A DNA stretch of 64,000 nt from contig CAVQSZ010000008.1 of the NCBI GenBank assembly GCA_963716115.1, positions 62,001 to 126,000 on the forward strand, given 5' to 3'. This document shows positions 18,588 through 26,881 of the stretch, piece after piece; the stretch's first letter is position 1; each line of letters opens with the position of its first letter. Origin of the DNA: AP-15 sp963716115. Its GTDB lineage: Bacteria; Pseudomonadota; Alphaproteobacteria; ATCC43930; CGMCC-115725. Under the pieces are notes generated by a model. It saw nothing but the letters and a program-made list of their open reading frames with translations. It had not been told where the DNA came from and ran no database searches. The translations under genes were made by a program, and so were the position numbers.

Positions 18588-18999
18588 ATGCCTAGAATCA
18601 AGCATATCGCGCTGACCACCAAGGATCCCGTCGGCCGCCGCCGCCTTTTACAAAGAAGCCTTCGGGATGCGCGAGATCCGCCGCAACCCGCGGGGTGCTG
18701 TGTTTTTGACCGACGGCTACATCAACCTCGCGATCCTCAATTTCAAGACCGAGAAGGACGCCGATGTCGGCGCCCACGGCGCCAATTTCAGCGGCATCCA
18801 TCATTTCGGCTTCGAGGTCGATGACCTCGACGAGGCGGCGCAAAAGCTCGAGCACGCCAACGGCCGCCAGCTGACCGCCAAAGACAATCTCGACATGGAG
18901 ATGGCGGCCGGCGGCCACCGCAATTTCGAGATGAAATGGGCCGGCCCCGACGGGGTCGTCGTCGATATCTCGCACACCGGCTGGGACAACGGGTCGTGA
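18588..18999 (+). CDS. VOC-family (glyoxalase-like) protein, one frameshift
   Basis: A protein of 136 residues after correction. It starts MPRIKHIALTTKDPV, then an extra G at about 18633 shifts the frame, and FYKEAFGMREI...GAVFLTDGYINLAIL continues. The second beta-alpha-beta-beta-beta unit is SGIHHFGFEVDDLDEAA...FEMKWAGPDGVVVDISHTGW. Vicinal-oxygen-chelate enzymes bind a divalent metal through His/Glu residues; His6, His of GIHHFGF and Glu of NFEMKWAGPDG are candidates. AGGAGGA lies upstream of ATG 18588. The stop overlaps the GTG start of the beta-propeller gene (GTGA), so the two are co-translated. The reaction is unknown. Confidence 0.85.
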
Positions 19000-19972
19000 C
19001 CGGCAACCTGACGCTGTGCGTCGGCACCGTCGGCAGCGGCGCCTGGGTCAGCCCGGACGGCGGCGACAATTGGCGCCGGGTCGGGCGCGGGCTGTGGAGC
19101 GAGAGCCGGGTCTTCGCGCTCGCGCTGCACCCGACCGAGCCGCGCACGATGCTGGCCGGCGCCGATGACGGCGTCTACTCGAGCCGTGACGGCGGCCAGA
19201 GCTTCGAGCGGCTCGAATCGCCGATGAACGCGCTGCACGTCTGGAAGCTCGCCTACGACCCCGCCGACCCCGACACGATCTTTGCCGGGACCCGGCCCGC
19301 GGCGCTCTTTCGCTCCAAGGACGGCGGGCGCAGCTGGAAGAAGCTCCAGGCCGAGATGGCCGAGGAGTGCCCGAATGTGCGCGTCCCGCGGGTGACCGCG
19401 CTGACCGTCGACCCCTCGGACCGCAACATCGTCTGGGCCGGGGTCGAGGTCGACGGCGTGCGCCGCAGCCTCGACGGCGGCGAGACCTGGACCCGGGTCG
19501 CGGGCGGGCTCGACGACCCCGACATCCACGACGTGGCGGTCCGGGGCGGCAACGGCGGCAGGGTGGTGCTGACCAGCACGCCGCGCGAGATCTTCGCCAG
19601 CGCCGACAAGGGCGAGAGCTGGCAGGGGCTTGGCGTCGGCGGGCAGTTCTCGCTTGCCCTATTGCCGGCATCTGGCGCTGAAGGCGGACGACCCCGATGT
19701 CGTCTTTGTCGCGACCGGCGATGGCGCCGCCGGCCGCACCGGGGCGATCCAGCGCTCGAAGGATGGCGGGCGGAGCTGGGCGGCGCTGCCGCTGCCGGTC
19801 GAGCCGAACTCGCCGATCTGGGCGTTCGCGACCAACCGGGCCGACCCCGGCCTGATCTTCGCCTGCAGCCATTACGGCGAGCTCTTTAAGAGCCGCGACG
19901 CCGGCAATTCGTGGTCGAAGCTGCCGCGCGAGTTCACCGAGAATCCGCGCCTTGGCCTGGACCCCGAGCTGA
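18996..19972 (+). CDS. BNR-repeat beta-propeller protein (sialidase/VPS10-like), two frameshifts
   Basis: A protein of 324 residues after correction. It has at least five Asp-box (BNR) repeats of the S-x-D-G-G-x-x-W/F form: SPDGGDNW, SRDGGQSF, SKDGGRSW, SLDGGETW, SADKGESW and SKDGGRSW, which define a beta-propeller. GTG 18996 overlaps the VOC stop. An extra T at about 19654 breaks QFSLPYCRHLALKADD, and an extra A at about 19942 breaks EFTEIRALAWTPS. After both corrections the frame ends at TGA 19970-19972. There is no signal peptide and no sialidase catalytic Arg triad could be identified, so an enzymatic sialidase role is doubtful. Pairing with the VOC gene by a four-base overlap suggests a shared task. 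Confidence 0.85.
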
Positions 19973-20000
19973 GCACATTGCCGGGTTCCGCTCGTGCCGG

Positions 20001-20066
20001 CCCCCACCCCCCCGCTGCGCGGGTCCCTCCCTCCCCCGTGGCCACGGGGGAGGGCCGGGGTGGGGG
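20001..20066. repeat. GC-rich nested palindrome
   Basis: Outer arms CCCCCACCCC (20001-20010) and GGGGTGGGGG (20057-20066) enclose a perfect loopless palindrome of two 13-base arms at 20029-20054 (CCCTCCCCCGTGG / CCACGGGGGAGGG). It belongs to the same style of element as the cluster at 11927-12080. It lies between the beta-propeller gene and the next gene and obscures the start of the latter. Confidence 0.8.
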
Positions 20067-20712
20067 CTGGCATAGGCGTGTAATAGTTCTGGGGCTGCTT
20101 GCCGGGCTTACCACGACCGCCGCGGCCGAGGGGCGGGTGACGGCGGCGGCGGTCTGGCGTCCCCCGGCCGGGTTCTTCGACCGCTTCCACCGCGACTGCG
20201 ACGGGCGCGCCGGCAAGGCTTTCGCCGATTGCTTCGTCGCCGCCATGGGCCGGGCCGGCGCGGCGCCGGCGGCGCTCGCCTTCGCCCGGCGGCTCGACGG
20301 TGCGGGCTATCTCGAAAGCCTCGAGGAGACCGGCGCCCCGGTCGCGGTCGCCCATGTCGTCTACCCGTTCCGCGCCAACCAGAACGACGGCTGGCTGCTG
20401 GTCAACGGCAGCCCCGCGCTGATCGATGTCGACGACCGCCGCTATCTGTCGCTTGACGCGATGCGCGCGGCGCCGGCCTATCGCGATATCGAGCGGCGCA
20501 TCGCCGAGGTGACGTTCTGGCCGGGCGACCGCGGCGGCGCGGCGGCGCCGACGATCGCGATGAGCGGCCAGGAGATCATCGTCGGCTACCTGCTGCGCAA
20601 TTTGTGCCACGCCTGCGCGATCGTCGGGCGGGTTCGTTTCGCCTTCGATTTCGATCATGCCGGGGGTTCTCTCGGCGCCCATCTGGTGTCGGTGGCCGCG
20701 ACCGACCGCTGA
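20038..20712 (+). CDS. Secreted hypothetical protein with paired cysteines
   Basis: The frame ends at TGA 20710-20712. A secretion-type leader (RRVIVLGLLAGLTTTAAAEG) begins near 20077, followed by a mature domain of about 200 residues (VWRPPAGFFDRFHRDCDGR... AGKAFADCFVAAMG... LLRNLCHACAIVGRVRFAFDFD). Four Cys residues, including the CHAC pair near the C terminus, suggest disulfides in the periplasm. No family was recognised. The only upstream start in frame is GTG 20038, which lies inside the palindromic repeat. The true start is therefore uncertain and an undetected indel near 20070 is possible. It is co-oriented with the VOC/beta-propeller pair and the MetE-like gene downstream. Confidence 0.5.
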   Translation: MATGEGRGGGWHRRVIVLGLLAGLTTTAAAEGRVTAAAVWRPPAGFFDRFHRDCDGRAGKAFADCFVAAMGRAGAAPAALAFARRLDGAGYLESLEETGAPVAVAHVVYPFRANQNDGWLLVNGSPALIDVDDRRYLSLDAMRAAPAYRDIERRIAEVTFWPGDRGGAAAPTIAMSGQEIIVGYLLRNLCHACAIVGRVRFAFDFDHAGGSLGAHLVSVAATDR

Positions 20713-20738
20713 CCGTCGCTGCAGGGAGGAAGGCGCGC

Positions 20739-21765
20739 ATGCTCGAAACGACGATCGCCGGCAGCCTGCCGAAGCCGTCATGGCTCGCCGAGCCGGGCAT
20801 GCTGTGGGCCCCGTGGCGGCTCGCCGGCGAGGCTCTGGCCGAAGCCAAGCGCGACGCCACGGTGCTGGCGGTCAAGGAGCAGGAGGATGCCGGGATCGAC
20901 ATCGTCAGCGACGGCGAGCAGGCCCGTCAGCACTTCGTGCACGGCTTTCTCGCCGCGATCGAGGGGGTCGATTTCACCCGGCGCGTCACCATGGGCATCC
21001 GCGACAACCGCTACAATGCGGAGGTGCCCGACCGTCACCGGCCCGCTCCGGCGCAAGGCGAGCGCGCACGCCTTCGAGGCCGGGATCGCCCGCGCCCATA
21101 CCGGCCGCCGGCTGAAGTTCACCCTGCCGGGGCCGATGACCATCGTCGACACGGTCGCCGACGCGCATTACGGCTCGCGGGCCGACATGGCGATGGCGTT
21201 TGCGGCGTTGCTCAACGAGGAGGCGCGCGAGCTCGAGGCGCTCGGCGTCGATGTCATCCAGTTCGACGAGCCCGCCTTCAACGTCTACATGGAGGCGGCG
21301 GCCGAATGGGGGGTCGCCGCCCTCGAGCGCGCCGCCGCGGGCCTTGCCTGCAAGACCGCGGTGCACATCTGCTACGGCTACGGCATCAAGGCGAACATCG
21401 ACTGGAAGGCCGGGCTCGGCGCCGAATGGCGGCAATACGAGGCGATCTTCCCGGCCTTGGCGGCGAGCCGGATCGATCAGGTGTCGCTCGAATGCGTCAA
21501 TGCGCGGGCGCCGATCGAGCTGTTGGGCCTGCTCGCGGGCAAGGATGTCCTGCTCGGCGCGATCGATGTCGCCACCGACCGCGTCGAAACGCCCGAGGAG
21601 GTCGCCGCGACGATCGCGCGGGCGCTGCGCCATGTCCCGCCGGAGCGCCTGTTTCCCTGCACCAATTGCGGCATGGCGCCGATGGGGCGGGCGGTCGCCG
21701 CCGGCAAGCTCGGCGCGCTCGCCGCCGGCGCGGCGCTGGCGCGCGGCCGCCTGGCGTCGGGCTAG
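20739..21765 (+). CDS. MetE-like cobalamin-independent methyltransferase, one frameshift
   Basis: A protein of 341 residues after correction, corresponding to the C-terminal catalytic domain of cobalamin-independent methionine synthase (UROD/MetE superfamily). Motifs are IVSDGEQAR near the N terminus, FTLPGPMTI, VIQFDEPAFNVY, KTAVHICYGYG, GAIDVATDRVETPEEVA and FPCTNCGMAPM. The last carries the Zn-binding Cys, and HIC is the likely His/Cys partner. One extra C at about 21027 (GCCG to GCCCG) breaks EVPTVTGPL. ATG 20739 has GGGAGGAAGG upstream. Standalone MetE-domain proteins of this type are often unrelated to methionine synthesis and may transfer methyl groups in degradative pathways. The stop codon interleaves with that of the convergent KpsS-like gene. 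Confidence 0.85.
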
Positions 21766-23057
21766 CAGCTCGGCCCGATGGCGGCGACCGGGGAGGCGGG
21801 CCCGGGCCGCGCCCCGGCGAGGGCAGGGGCGGGCCCACGCGCCGGCCGGGCATAGGCCGCCTCCAGCCGCTCGACCGCGGCGTCGACCGCGAGCCGCAGC
21901 CCGGCTTCGTTGAAGAACGAGCCCGGGATCATGCAGCGGGCGGCGAGCACGCGGCGAAAGGCGTCGAACAATTCCGGGTCGGGCGCCTTCGCCTCGCGCC
22001 AGAAATCGTCGAGATCGCCCTGAAAGGTCAGCCCCGGAATGTCGTAGACCGCCTTGCCCAGCGCGATCACCGGAAGCCCCTTGGAGAGCGCCTCGCCGCC
22101 GACGGTGCTGTTGACGGTGACCACGGCGTGGCTGCGCGCCAGCACCTCCGGCAGCTCGCCGCCGTCGAGCACCGTCACCCGCTCCGACACCATGTGCTCG
22201 ACGGCGACATGGCCGACCGTCCCCGCCCAATCCACCAGACCGGCGTCGAGCGGGTGCAGCTTGACCACCAAACGCGCGGTCGGCGGCGCGCGCCGGGCGA
22301 ACGAGGCGAGCACATGCTCGATCGCCGCTTCCGTGACCCGGAACGGCGAGTGCACGCGCATTTGATAATCGGTGTCGAGCTGCAGCGGGAAAAAATAGAG
22401 CGGGTCGCCGTCGAGCCTCTCGATCGCCGCCGCCGCCCGGCGCTCGGAACGCCGCATCAGCGCCAGCCGCCGCACCCAGCCGGCGTATTCGATCAACAGA
22501 TGATGGCTGCGATGGGGCCGGTACTGCGGAAACCGCCATACCCCCGCCATAAGTGAAAAGTTGTAGAGGACGTCCTCATAGGCCCGCCGGCGGAAGCTGC
22601 CCGGCACTTTCGGCGGCCTCGACCATGGCGGCAGCGGGCGCGCCTGCTCGCGATACCAGTCGGGGTCGCGCGGCAGCGACGAATGCCCGTTGACCCCTCC
22701 CTCCTCGAAGGTGATCCAGTCCGGGCGCATATAGGCTTCCTCGACCACATGGACGCGCAAGGCGCGCCCCGCGGCGAGGCGGATCGCCGCCCGATGCAGC
22801 GGCCGGCAATCGCCGAACAGAATGATGTCGCTGACCGCCTTGTCGACAACCAGCCGGTCGAGAAACTCCGGCCATTCGCGCGGATGGGCGCAAAAATCCA
22901 CCGCGCCCGGCAGCCGCCAGAACGCCCGGTCGCCGCCGTTGAAGTTGACGCGGTAAACGGCGTGGCCGCGCGCCAGCAGAGCCTGCGCCAGACGCTCGAA
23001 AAACCGCGTCGGCATCCCTTGCAGGAAAAGAAAGCAGCGTTCGGACGGCGCCGTCAT
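21762..23057 (-). CDS. Capsular polysaccharide protein, KpsS-like
   Basis: A 431-residue protein of the capsule polysaccharide biosynthesis family (KpsS/KpsC-like Kdo transferase domain). It begins ERCFLFLQGMPTRFFERLAQALLARGHAVYRVNFNGGD, the diagnostic KpsS N terminus. Further family segments are FGDCRPLHRAAI, VHVVEEAYMRPDWITFEEGGVNG, YFFPLQLDTDYQMRVHSPF, KLHPLD, and the C-terminal NSTVGGEALSKGLPVIALG, which is the acceptor or nucleotide-sugar region. In E. coli KpsS adds the first beta-Kdo to the phosphatidylglycerol anchor of group 2 capsules. Here it stands alone with no kpsC, kpsM/T or Kdo genes nearby. Its stop overlaps that of the MetE-like gene. Cytoplasmic, no leader. Confidence 0.85.
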   Translation of the reverse strand: MTAPSERCFLFLQGMPTRFFERLAQALLARGHAVYRVNFNGGDRAFWRLPGAVDFCAHPREWPEFLDRLVVDKAVSDIILFGDCRPLHRAAIRLAAGRALRVHVVEEAYMRPDWITFEEGGVNGHSSLPRDPDWYREQARPLPPWSRPPKVPGSFRRRAYEDVLYNFSLMAGVWRFPQYRPHRSHHLLIEYAGWVRRLALMRRSERRAAAAIERLDGDPLYFFPLQLDTDYQMRVHSPFRVTEAAIEHVLASFARRAPPTARLVVKLHPLDAGLVDWAGTVGHVAVEHMVSERVTVLDGGELPEVLARSHAVVTVNSTVGGEALSKGLPVIALGKAVYDIPGLTFQGDLDDFWREAKAPDPELFDAFRRVLAARCMIPGSFFNEAGLRLAVDAAVERLEAAYARPARGPAPALAGARPGPASPVAAIGPSC

Positions 23058-23255
23058 CGCCGGCCCGACCCGGCGCGTTTGTTAATATTTACCTGAGCTG
23101 ACAGGCGTCGATACAAGGTCATCCCCCAACCGCGTCGCGGTTCAGCTTACGGAACGCCTGGCCGCGAGATTCCCAGTTTCAGCCCGCTTGCGGACCGATG
23201 TCCACGAATTTCTCCGGCTTCACCCTTAGGGGTGGGATCACATTGGCGCGACCGG

Positions 23256-24113
23256 CTAGAACGGGACGCTTCCGATCACCGTGGTGCGATGCATCAGGCG
23301 CCGCTCCGGCAAGGCGTAATCGCAGATCGCCAGATGCATCGCGGCGGCGTTGTCCCACATCAAGAGATCGCCGACGCGCCATTGGTGGCGGTAGAGGAAC
23401 TCGGGCCGCACGATATGGGCGTCGAGCTCGGCGATCAGGTCGACCGCTTCGTCCTCGGGCATCCCCTCGACGCCGACGCACTCGCCGGCGGTGACATAGA
23501 GCGACTTGCGGCCGGTGAAGGGGTGGGTGCGCACGATCGGGTGCGCGATGTCGGGGGTTTCGTCGAGCTGCTGCCGGCTGAGCTTCGGGCGCGGGCTGTC
23601 CGCCACCCGGCGCCGGGCCGAATAGCGGTGGATCGCCTGGAGGTCGTCGAGGCGCGCCTTCATGCTCTGCGGCAGCGCCTCGTAGGCGGCGACCGCGTTG
23701 GCGAAGACGGTGTCGCCGAGCGGCCCGCCGCCGCGGTGCGGCACCTCCTTGGCGTAGAGCAGCGAGCAGCGGCTCGGCCGGCGGCGGTAGGAGGTGTCGG
23801 TGTGCCAGGTGAAGCCGGCGTCGGCGAGGCCGATATGCTCGCCCTGCGCGTCGCGGATGTTCGAGATCAGCAGGATCTCCGGGTAGCCCGGCAGCAGATA
23901 TTTCTTGACGATATGGATCTCGAGCTCGCCGAAGCGGCGGCTGAACTCGATATGCCGCTCGTTCGACAGCAGCTGGCCGCGAAAGACGACGACGATGTTG
24001 TCATGAAAGGCGTCCTCGATTTCGCGGAACGCCGCGTCGTCGAGGCCGTCGGCGAGATCGAAGACGATCTCGGCGCCGCAGGCCGCCCCGCTCTGCTTGA
24101 CCGATAGACCCAT
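23256..24113 (-). CDS. TauD/TfdA-family alpha-ketoglutarate dioxygenase
   Basis: A 285-residue Fe(II)/2-oxoglutarate dioxygenase. The facial triad is H-x-D in FTWHTDTSYRR and the distal His in YALPERRLMHRTTV. The 2-oxoglutarate-binding Arg is probably the one in RRLMHR. The N-terminal NIVVVFRGQLLSNERHIEFSRRFGELE is the standard TauD start. Length matches taurine and 2,4-D dioxygenases. ATG 24113 sits 52 bases from the edge of a short non-coding gap before the response regulator. No sulfonate transporter genes are near, so the substrate is unknown. Confidence 0.92.
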   Translation of the reverse strand: MGLSVKQSGAACGAEIVFDLADGLDDAAFREIEDAFHDNIVVVFRGQLLSNERHIEFSRRFGELEIHIVKKYLLPGYPEILLISNIRDAQGEHIGLADAGFTWHTDTSYRRRPSRCSLLYAKEVPHRGGGPLGDTVFANAVAAYEALPQSMKARLDDLQAIHRYSARRRVADSPRPKLSRQQLDETPDIAHPIVRTHPFTGRKSLYVTAGECVGVEGMPEDEAVDLIAELDAHIVRPEFLYRHQWRVGDLLMWDNAAAMHLAICDYALPERRLMHRTTVIGSVPF

Positions 24114-24264
24114 GATCCCCTCCGCCGGCCGCCGTCCCCGGTTATAGGGGAACCGCCCGCTTTTGCGCCATACCCGCGTCCGCCAGGGCGATCTTCACCT
24201 TTTCTTAGAGGCTGTCGGGTCGACTGGGCTCGCGATCTTGGTTAGCGCGAGAGCGGAGCAGCCG

Positions 24265-24657
24265 ATGGCGCGGATACTCCTGGCGGAGCTGGATAAGGGC
24301 GTCCGCGATTTTATCGCCGGCATCCTGGGCGATTTCGGCCACCAGGTCGATCTTTGCGCGGACCGCGCCGAGGCGGACGCCCGCCTCGCGGCGACGCCGG
24401 TCGAGATCGTCGTGACCGACCTGGTGCTGCACGGCGGCGAGGGCCTCCGCTTCGGGTTGCGCTGCCGCGCCCTCGGGATCCCGACGATCACCTTGTGCGG
24501 GGTGGAGTTCCGCCCGGACCGGGCCGAAGCGGACCGGCCGCAGCCGCTCTTCGACAAGCCCTTTCGCTTTGCCGATCTTCAATGCGTGGTCGACACGGTC
24601 TCGCAGCTGTGCCCGGCGGCCCGCGCCCCGCGCCGCGCCGCGAGGAGCGCGGCCTGA
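24265..24657 (+). CDS. Single-domain response regulator
   Basis: A 130-residue receiver domain with no output domain. MARILLAELDKGVRDFIAGIL provides strand 1, although the usual Asp pair after strand 1 is reduced to one acidic position. VVTDLVLHGGEGL carries the phospho-acceptor Asp, and PLFDKPFRFADLQ carries the conserved Lys. The Ser/Thr switch residue is in PTITLCGV. ATG 24265 is preferred over the earlier in-frame start because the receiver fold begins there. No kinase gene is adjacent, so it is an orphan regulator acting through protein contacts. Confidence 0.82.
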   Translation: MARILLAELDKGVRDFIAGILGDFGHQVDLCADRAEADARLAATPVEIVVTDLVLHGGEGLRFGLRCRALGIPTITLCGVEFRPDRAEADRPQPLFDKPFRFADLQCVVDTVSQLCPAARAPRRAARSAA

Positions 24658-24669
24658 GCGCGGGCGGGG

Positions 24670-25695
24670 TCAGGCGGGGGACGCCGGCAGGCGCTGCAGC
24701 GCGGGCAGCAATTCGTCGCTGATCAGGCGCATGCTGGCGAGCGCGTGGCCGACCGGCATGCCGCTCCAATGGGTGCGGAAGATCAGGAAGTTGGCCCCGG
24801 CCTCCTCCCAGCACGGGCGCAATTGCTCCCAGCATTCTTCGGGGCTGCCGATCACGAAGCGGTCGCGCAGCAGCGCCTCGAACGGCTGGCGGAACGAATC
24901 CTTCCCCGGCAACACCTCGTCCTGCCCCCAGCTGGCGTAGGTCCGGTATTTTTCGGCGAGGTAGGGGCCGGCCATCTCCAGCGCCGTCGCCGCGTCCTTG
25001 GCGCAATAGATCTCGCGCGCATAGGGCAGCACCTTCGGGAACGGCTTGCCGACGCGGGCAAGCTCGGCGCGGTAGAGGGCGAGCTGGCGGGTGATCTCGG
25101 GGATCGTCGCGTGCGGGTTGACGAACCAGCTGTCGCCGAGCCGCGCCGCGCGCAGGACCGCGCGGTCGTTGTTGGCGGCGAACCAGATCGGCGGATGCGG
25201 CTGCTGCACCGGCCGGCAGGTCATCGTGACGTTCGAAAGCCTGCAGATGTCGTTCTCGAAGCTGACCTTGTCCTCGGTCCACAGGCGCTTGACGACTTCG
25301 AGGCATTGCTCGAAGCGGCGCACGCGCTGGCCGCGCGGCACGCCGAAGGCGTCGAACTCGACATCGCGATAGCCGAGGCCGACGCCGAAGACGAAATTGC
25401 CGCGCCAGATCGCGTCGAGCGAGGCGATGCATTCGGCGACCTCGACCGGATTGTGCAGGGTCGTCAGCAGCACCCCGGCGATCCCGGCCATCTCGCCCGC
25501 CTCGGCCGCCAGCCGCGCCAGGAACGGGATCAGCTGCACCTGGCGCACGCCTTCGGAGAGGTAATGCTGGCCGCTGGCGACGGCGTCCCAGCCGCGGTCG
25601 CGGGCGAGCCGCGCCATCGCATATTGGCCCTCCAGGGCCGCGACCATGTCGCTCCCCGGCGGGTGCTGGCAGGTCAGAAAGATCCCGACCTTCAT
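24670..25695 (-). CDS. LLM-class flavin-dependent monooxygenase (luciferase-like), paralogue 2
   Basis: A 341-residue bacterial-luciferase-fold enzyme. It begins MKVGIFLTCQHPPGSD and contains GVLLTTLHNPVEVAECIASLDAIWRG, VFGVGLGYRDVEFDAFGVPRGQ and PHPPIWFAANNDRAVLRAARLGDSWFVNP. It is clearly related to the enzyme at 5295-6269 in the central motif. ATG 25695 is the family start and has GGAGG upstream. Uses reduced flavin and O2; the substrate is not predictable. Its 3' end meets the response regulator end to end. Confidence 0.9.
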   Translation of the reverse strand: MKVGIFLTCQHPPGSDMVAALEGQYAMARLARDRGWDAVASGQHYLSEGVRQVQLIPFLARLAAEAGEMAGIAGVLLTTLHNPVEVAECIASLDAIWRGNFVFGVGLGYRDVEFDAFGVPRGQRVRRFEQCLEVVKRLWTEDKVSFENDICRLSNVTMTCRPVQQPHPPIWFAANNDRAVLRAARLGDSWFVNPHATIPEITRQLALYRAELARVGKPFPKVLPYAREIYCAKDAATALEMAGPYLAEKYRTYASWGQDEVLPGKDSFRQPFEALLRDRFVIGSPEECWEQLRPCWEEAGANFLIFRTHWSGMPVGHALASMRLISDELLPALQRLPASPA

Positions 25696-25767
25696 GACGC
25701 CTCCAATCGTATGTTGACGGTCCGTTGCCGCGCTCTGTGCTATACGTCCGGTGCGGAGAAATCGATC

Positions 25768-25941
25768 ATGCTCAAAATCGAGACGGAGCGCGAGGACGAC
25801 GGCCGGTGGCTCGCCGAGGTTCCGGAGCTGCCCGGTGTGCTGGCCTATGGCGCGACCGAAGCCGAAGCGCGGGACAAGGCAACCGCCCTTGCTCTCCGCG
25901 TGATCGCCGATCGTTGTCTCGACGGCCCTGCTCGTAGATGA
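25768..25941 (+). CDS. HicB-like antitoxin without HicA
   Basis: A 57-residue protein starting at ATG 25768 (GGAG eleven bases upstream). MLKIETEREDDGRWLAEVPELPGVLAYGATEAEARDKA is the HicB partial RNase-H fold, with the E-x-D-GRW-x-AEVPELPGV signature. Family members of this short class usually sit next to a HicA toxin (dsRBD fold). None is found within 1 kb on either side, and the next gene is a hydrolase. It is therefore an orphan antitoxin or regulator. Confidence 0.82.
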   Translation: MLKIETEREDDGRWLAEVPELPGVLAYGATEAEARDKATALALRVIADRCLDGPARR

Positions 25942-25988
25942 TCGACCTCCGCCGGGCAAGGCCGGCGACGCGGGCGGAGGAAAGCGGC

Positions 25989-26802
25989 GTGGAGAGCTTT
26001 GCGGCGAGCGACGGGGTGCGGCTCGGCTATTGCATCGACGACTTCACCGACCCCTGGAAGAAGGCCCCCACATTGCTGCTGCTGCACGCGGCGATGGGCA
26101 GCGCGCGGCGCTACTACGCCTGGGTCCCTCGTCTCTGCCGGCATTACCGGGTGGTGCGGATGGATCTGCGCGGCCACGGCGGCTCGCCGGTCCCGCCCGC
26201 CGAGCCGCCGCTGACCCTGGAGCGGCTGGTCGCCGATGTCGCCGGGCTGATGGACCATCTGGGCCTCGCCGCACGCCCATATCGTCGGCAACTCGGCCGG
26301 CGGCTACCTCGCCCAGCAGCTGGCGATGAGCCAGGGCGAGCGGGTGAAGAGCCTGATGCTGTTCGGCTCGACCCCGGGGCTCAAGAACAGCCAGGCGCCG
26401 GGCTGGATCCCGCAGATCGAGGCGAAGGGGCTGCGCGGCTTTCTGGCCGAGACGATCCGCGAGCGGCTGCCGCTCGAAGAGGTCGATCCGGGGCTCGTCG
26501 AATGGTTTCTCGACGAGGCCGCCAAGAACGACCCGGCCTATATCGGCCGGTTCGTCCTGCTGATGGCGAGCTACGACTGGAGCGCAGAGCTCGGCCGCAT
26601 CCGGTGCCCGACCCTCGTCGTCGTGCCCGGCGCCGAGCCGATCGGCTCGACCGCCAATTACGAGCCGTTCCGCCGCCTCGTCAGGGACGTCGAGATGCGG
26701 GTCTATGACGGCGCGCCGCACAACATCTGCGACGCCTACCCCGACCGCTGCGCCGCCGACGTGCTCGACTTCCTCGGCCGCCGCTTCGGCCTCGGCGTTT
26801 AG
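25989..26802 (+). CDS. Alpha/beta hydrolase, one frameshift
   Basis: A protein of 270 residues after correction. It begins VESFAASDGVRLGYCIDDFTD, then LLLLHAAMGSARRYYAWVPRL (oxyanion loop) and VVRMDLRGHGGS. An extra A at about 26273 breaks the nucleophile elbow, which reads HIVGNSAGGYLAQQLA once corrected (nucleophile Ser in G-N-S-A-G). The catalytic His is in YDGAPHNICD and the acid is probably in the LVVVPGAEPIG loop. GTG 25989 is chosen because GGAGGAAAG precedes it and homology starts there. ATG 25938 overlaps the hicB stop but adds an unconserved leader. The substrate is unknown. Confidence 0.83.
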
Positions 26803-26881
26803 CAGCCGCGCCGGGAGGGCGGTGCGCGACCGGCATGGCGCCGCCGCGCCTGCCGGGCTGCTCGCGGCGAATGAGGTGGCG

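Noticed and set aside
18996..19972. True sialidase
   Set aside because: Asp-box repeats are clear but no secretion signal and no catalytic Arg triad or Tyr/Glu pair could be recognised, so only a beta-propeller call is made.
25768..26802. HicBA pair formed by hicB and the following gene
   Set aside because: The downstream gene is an alpha/beta hydrolase, not a HicA dsRBD toxin, and has its own ribosome site.
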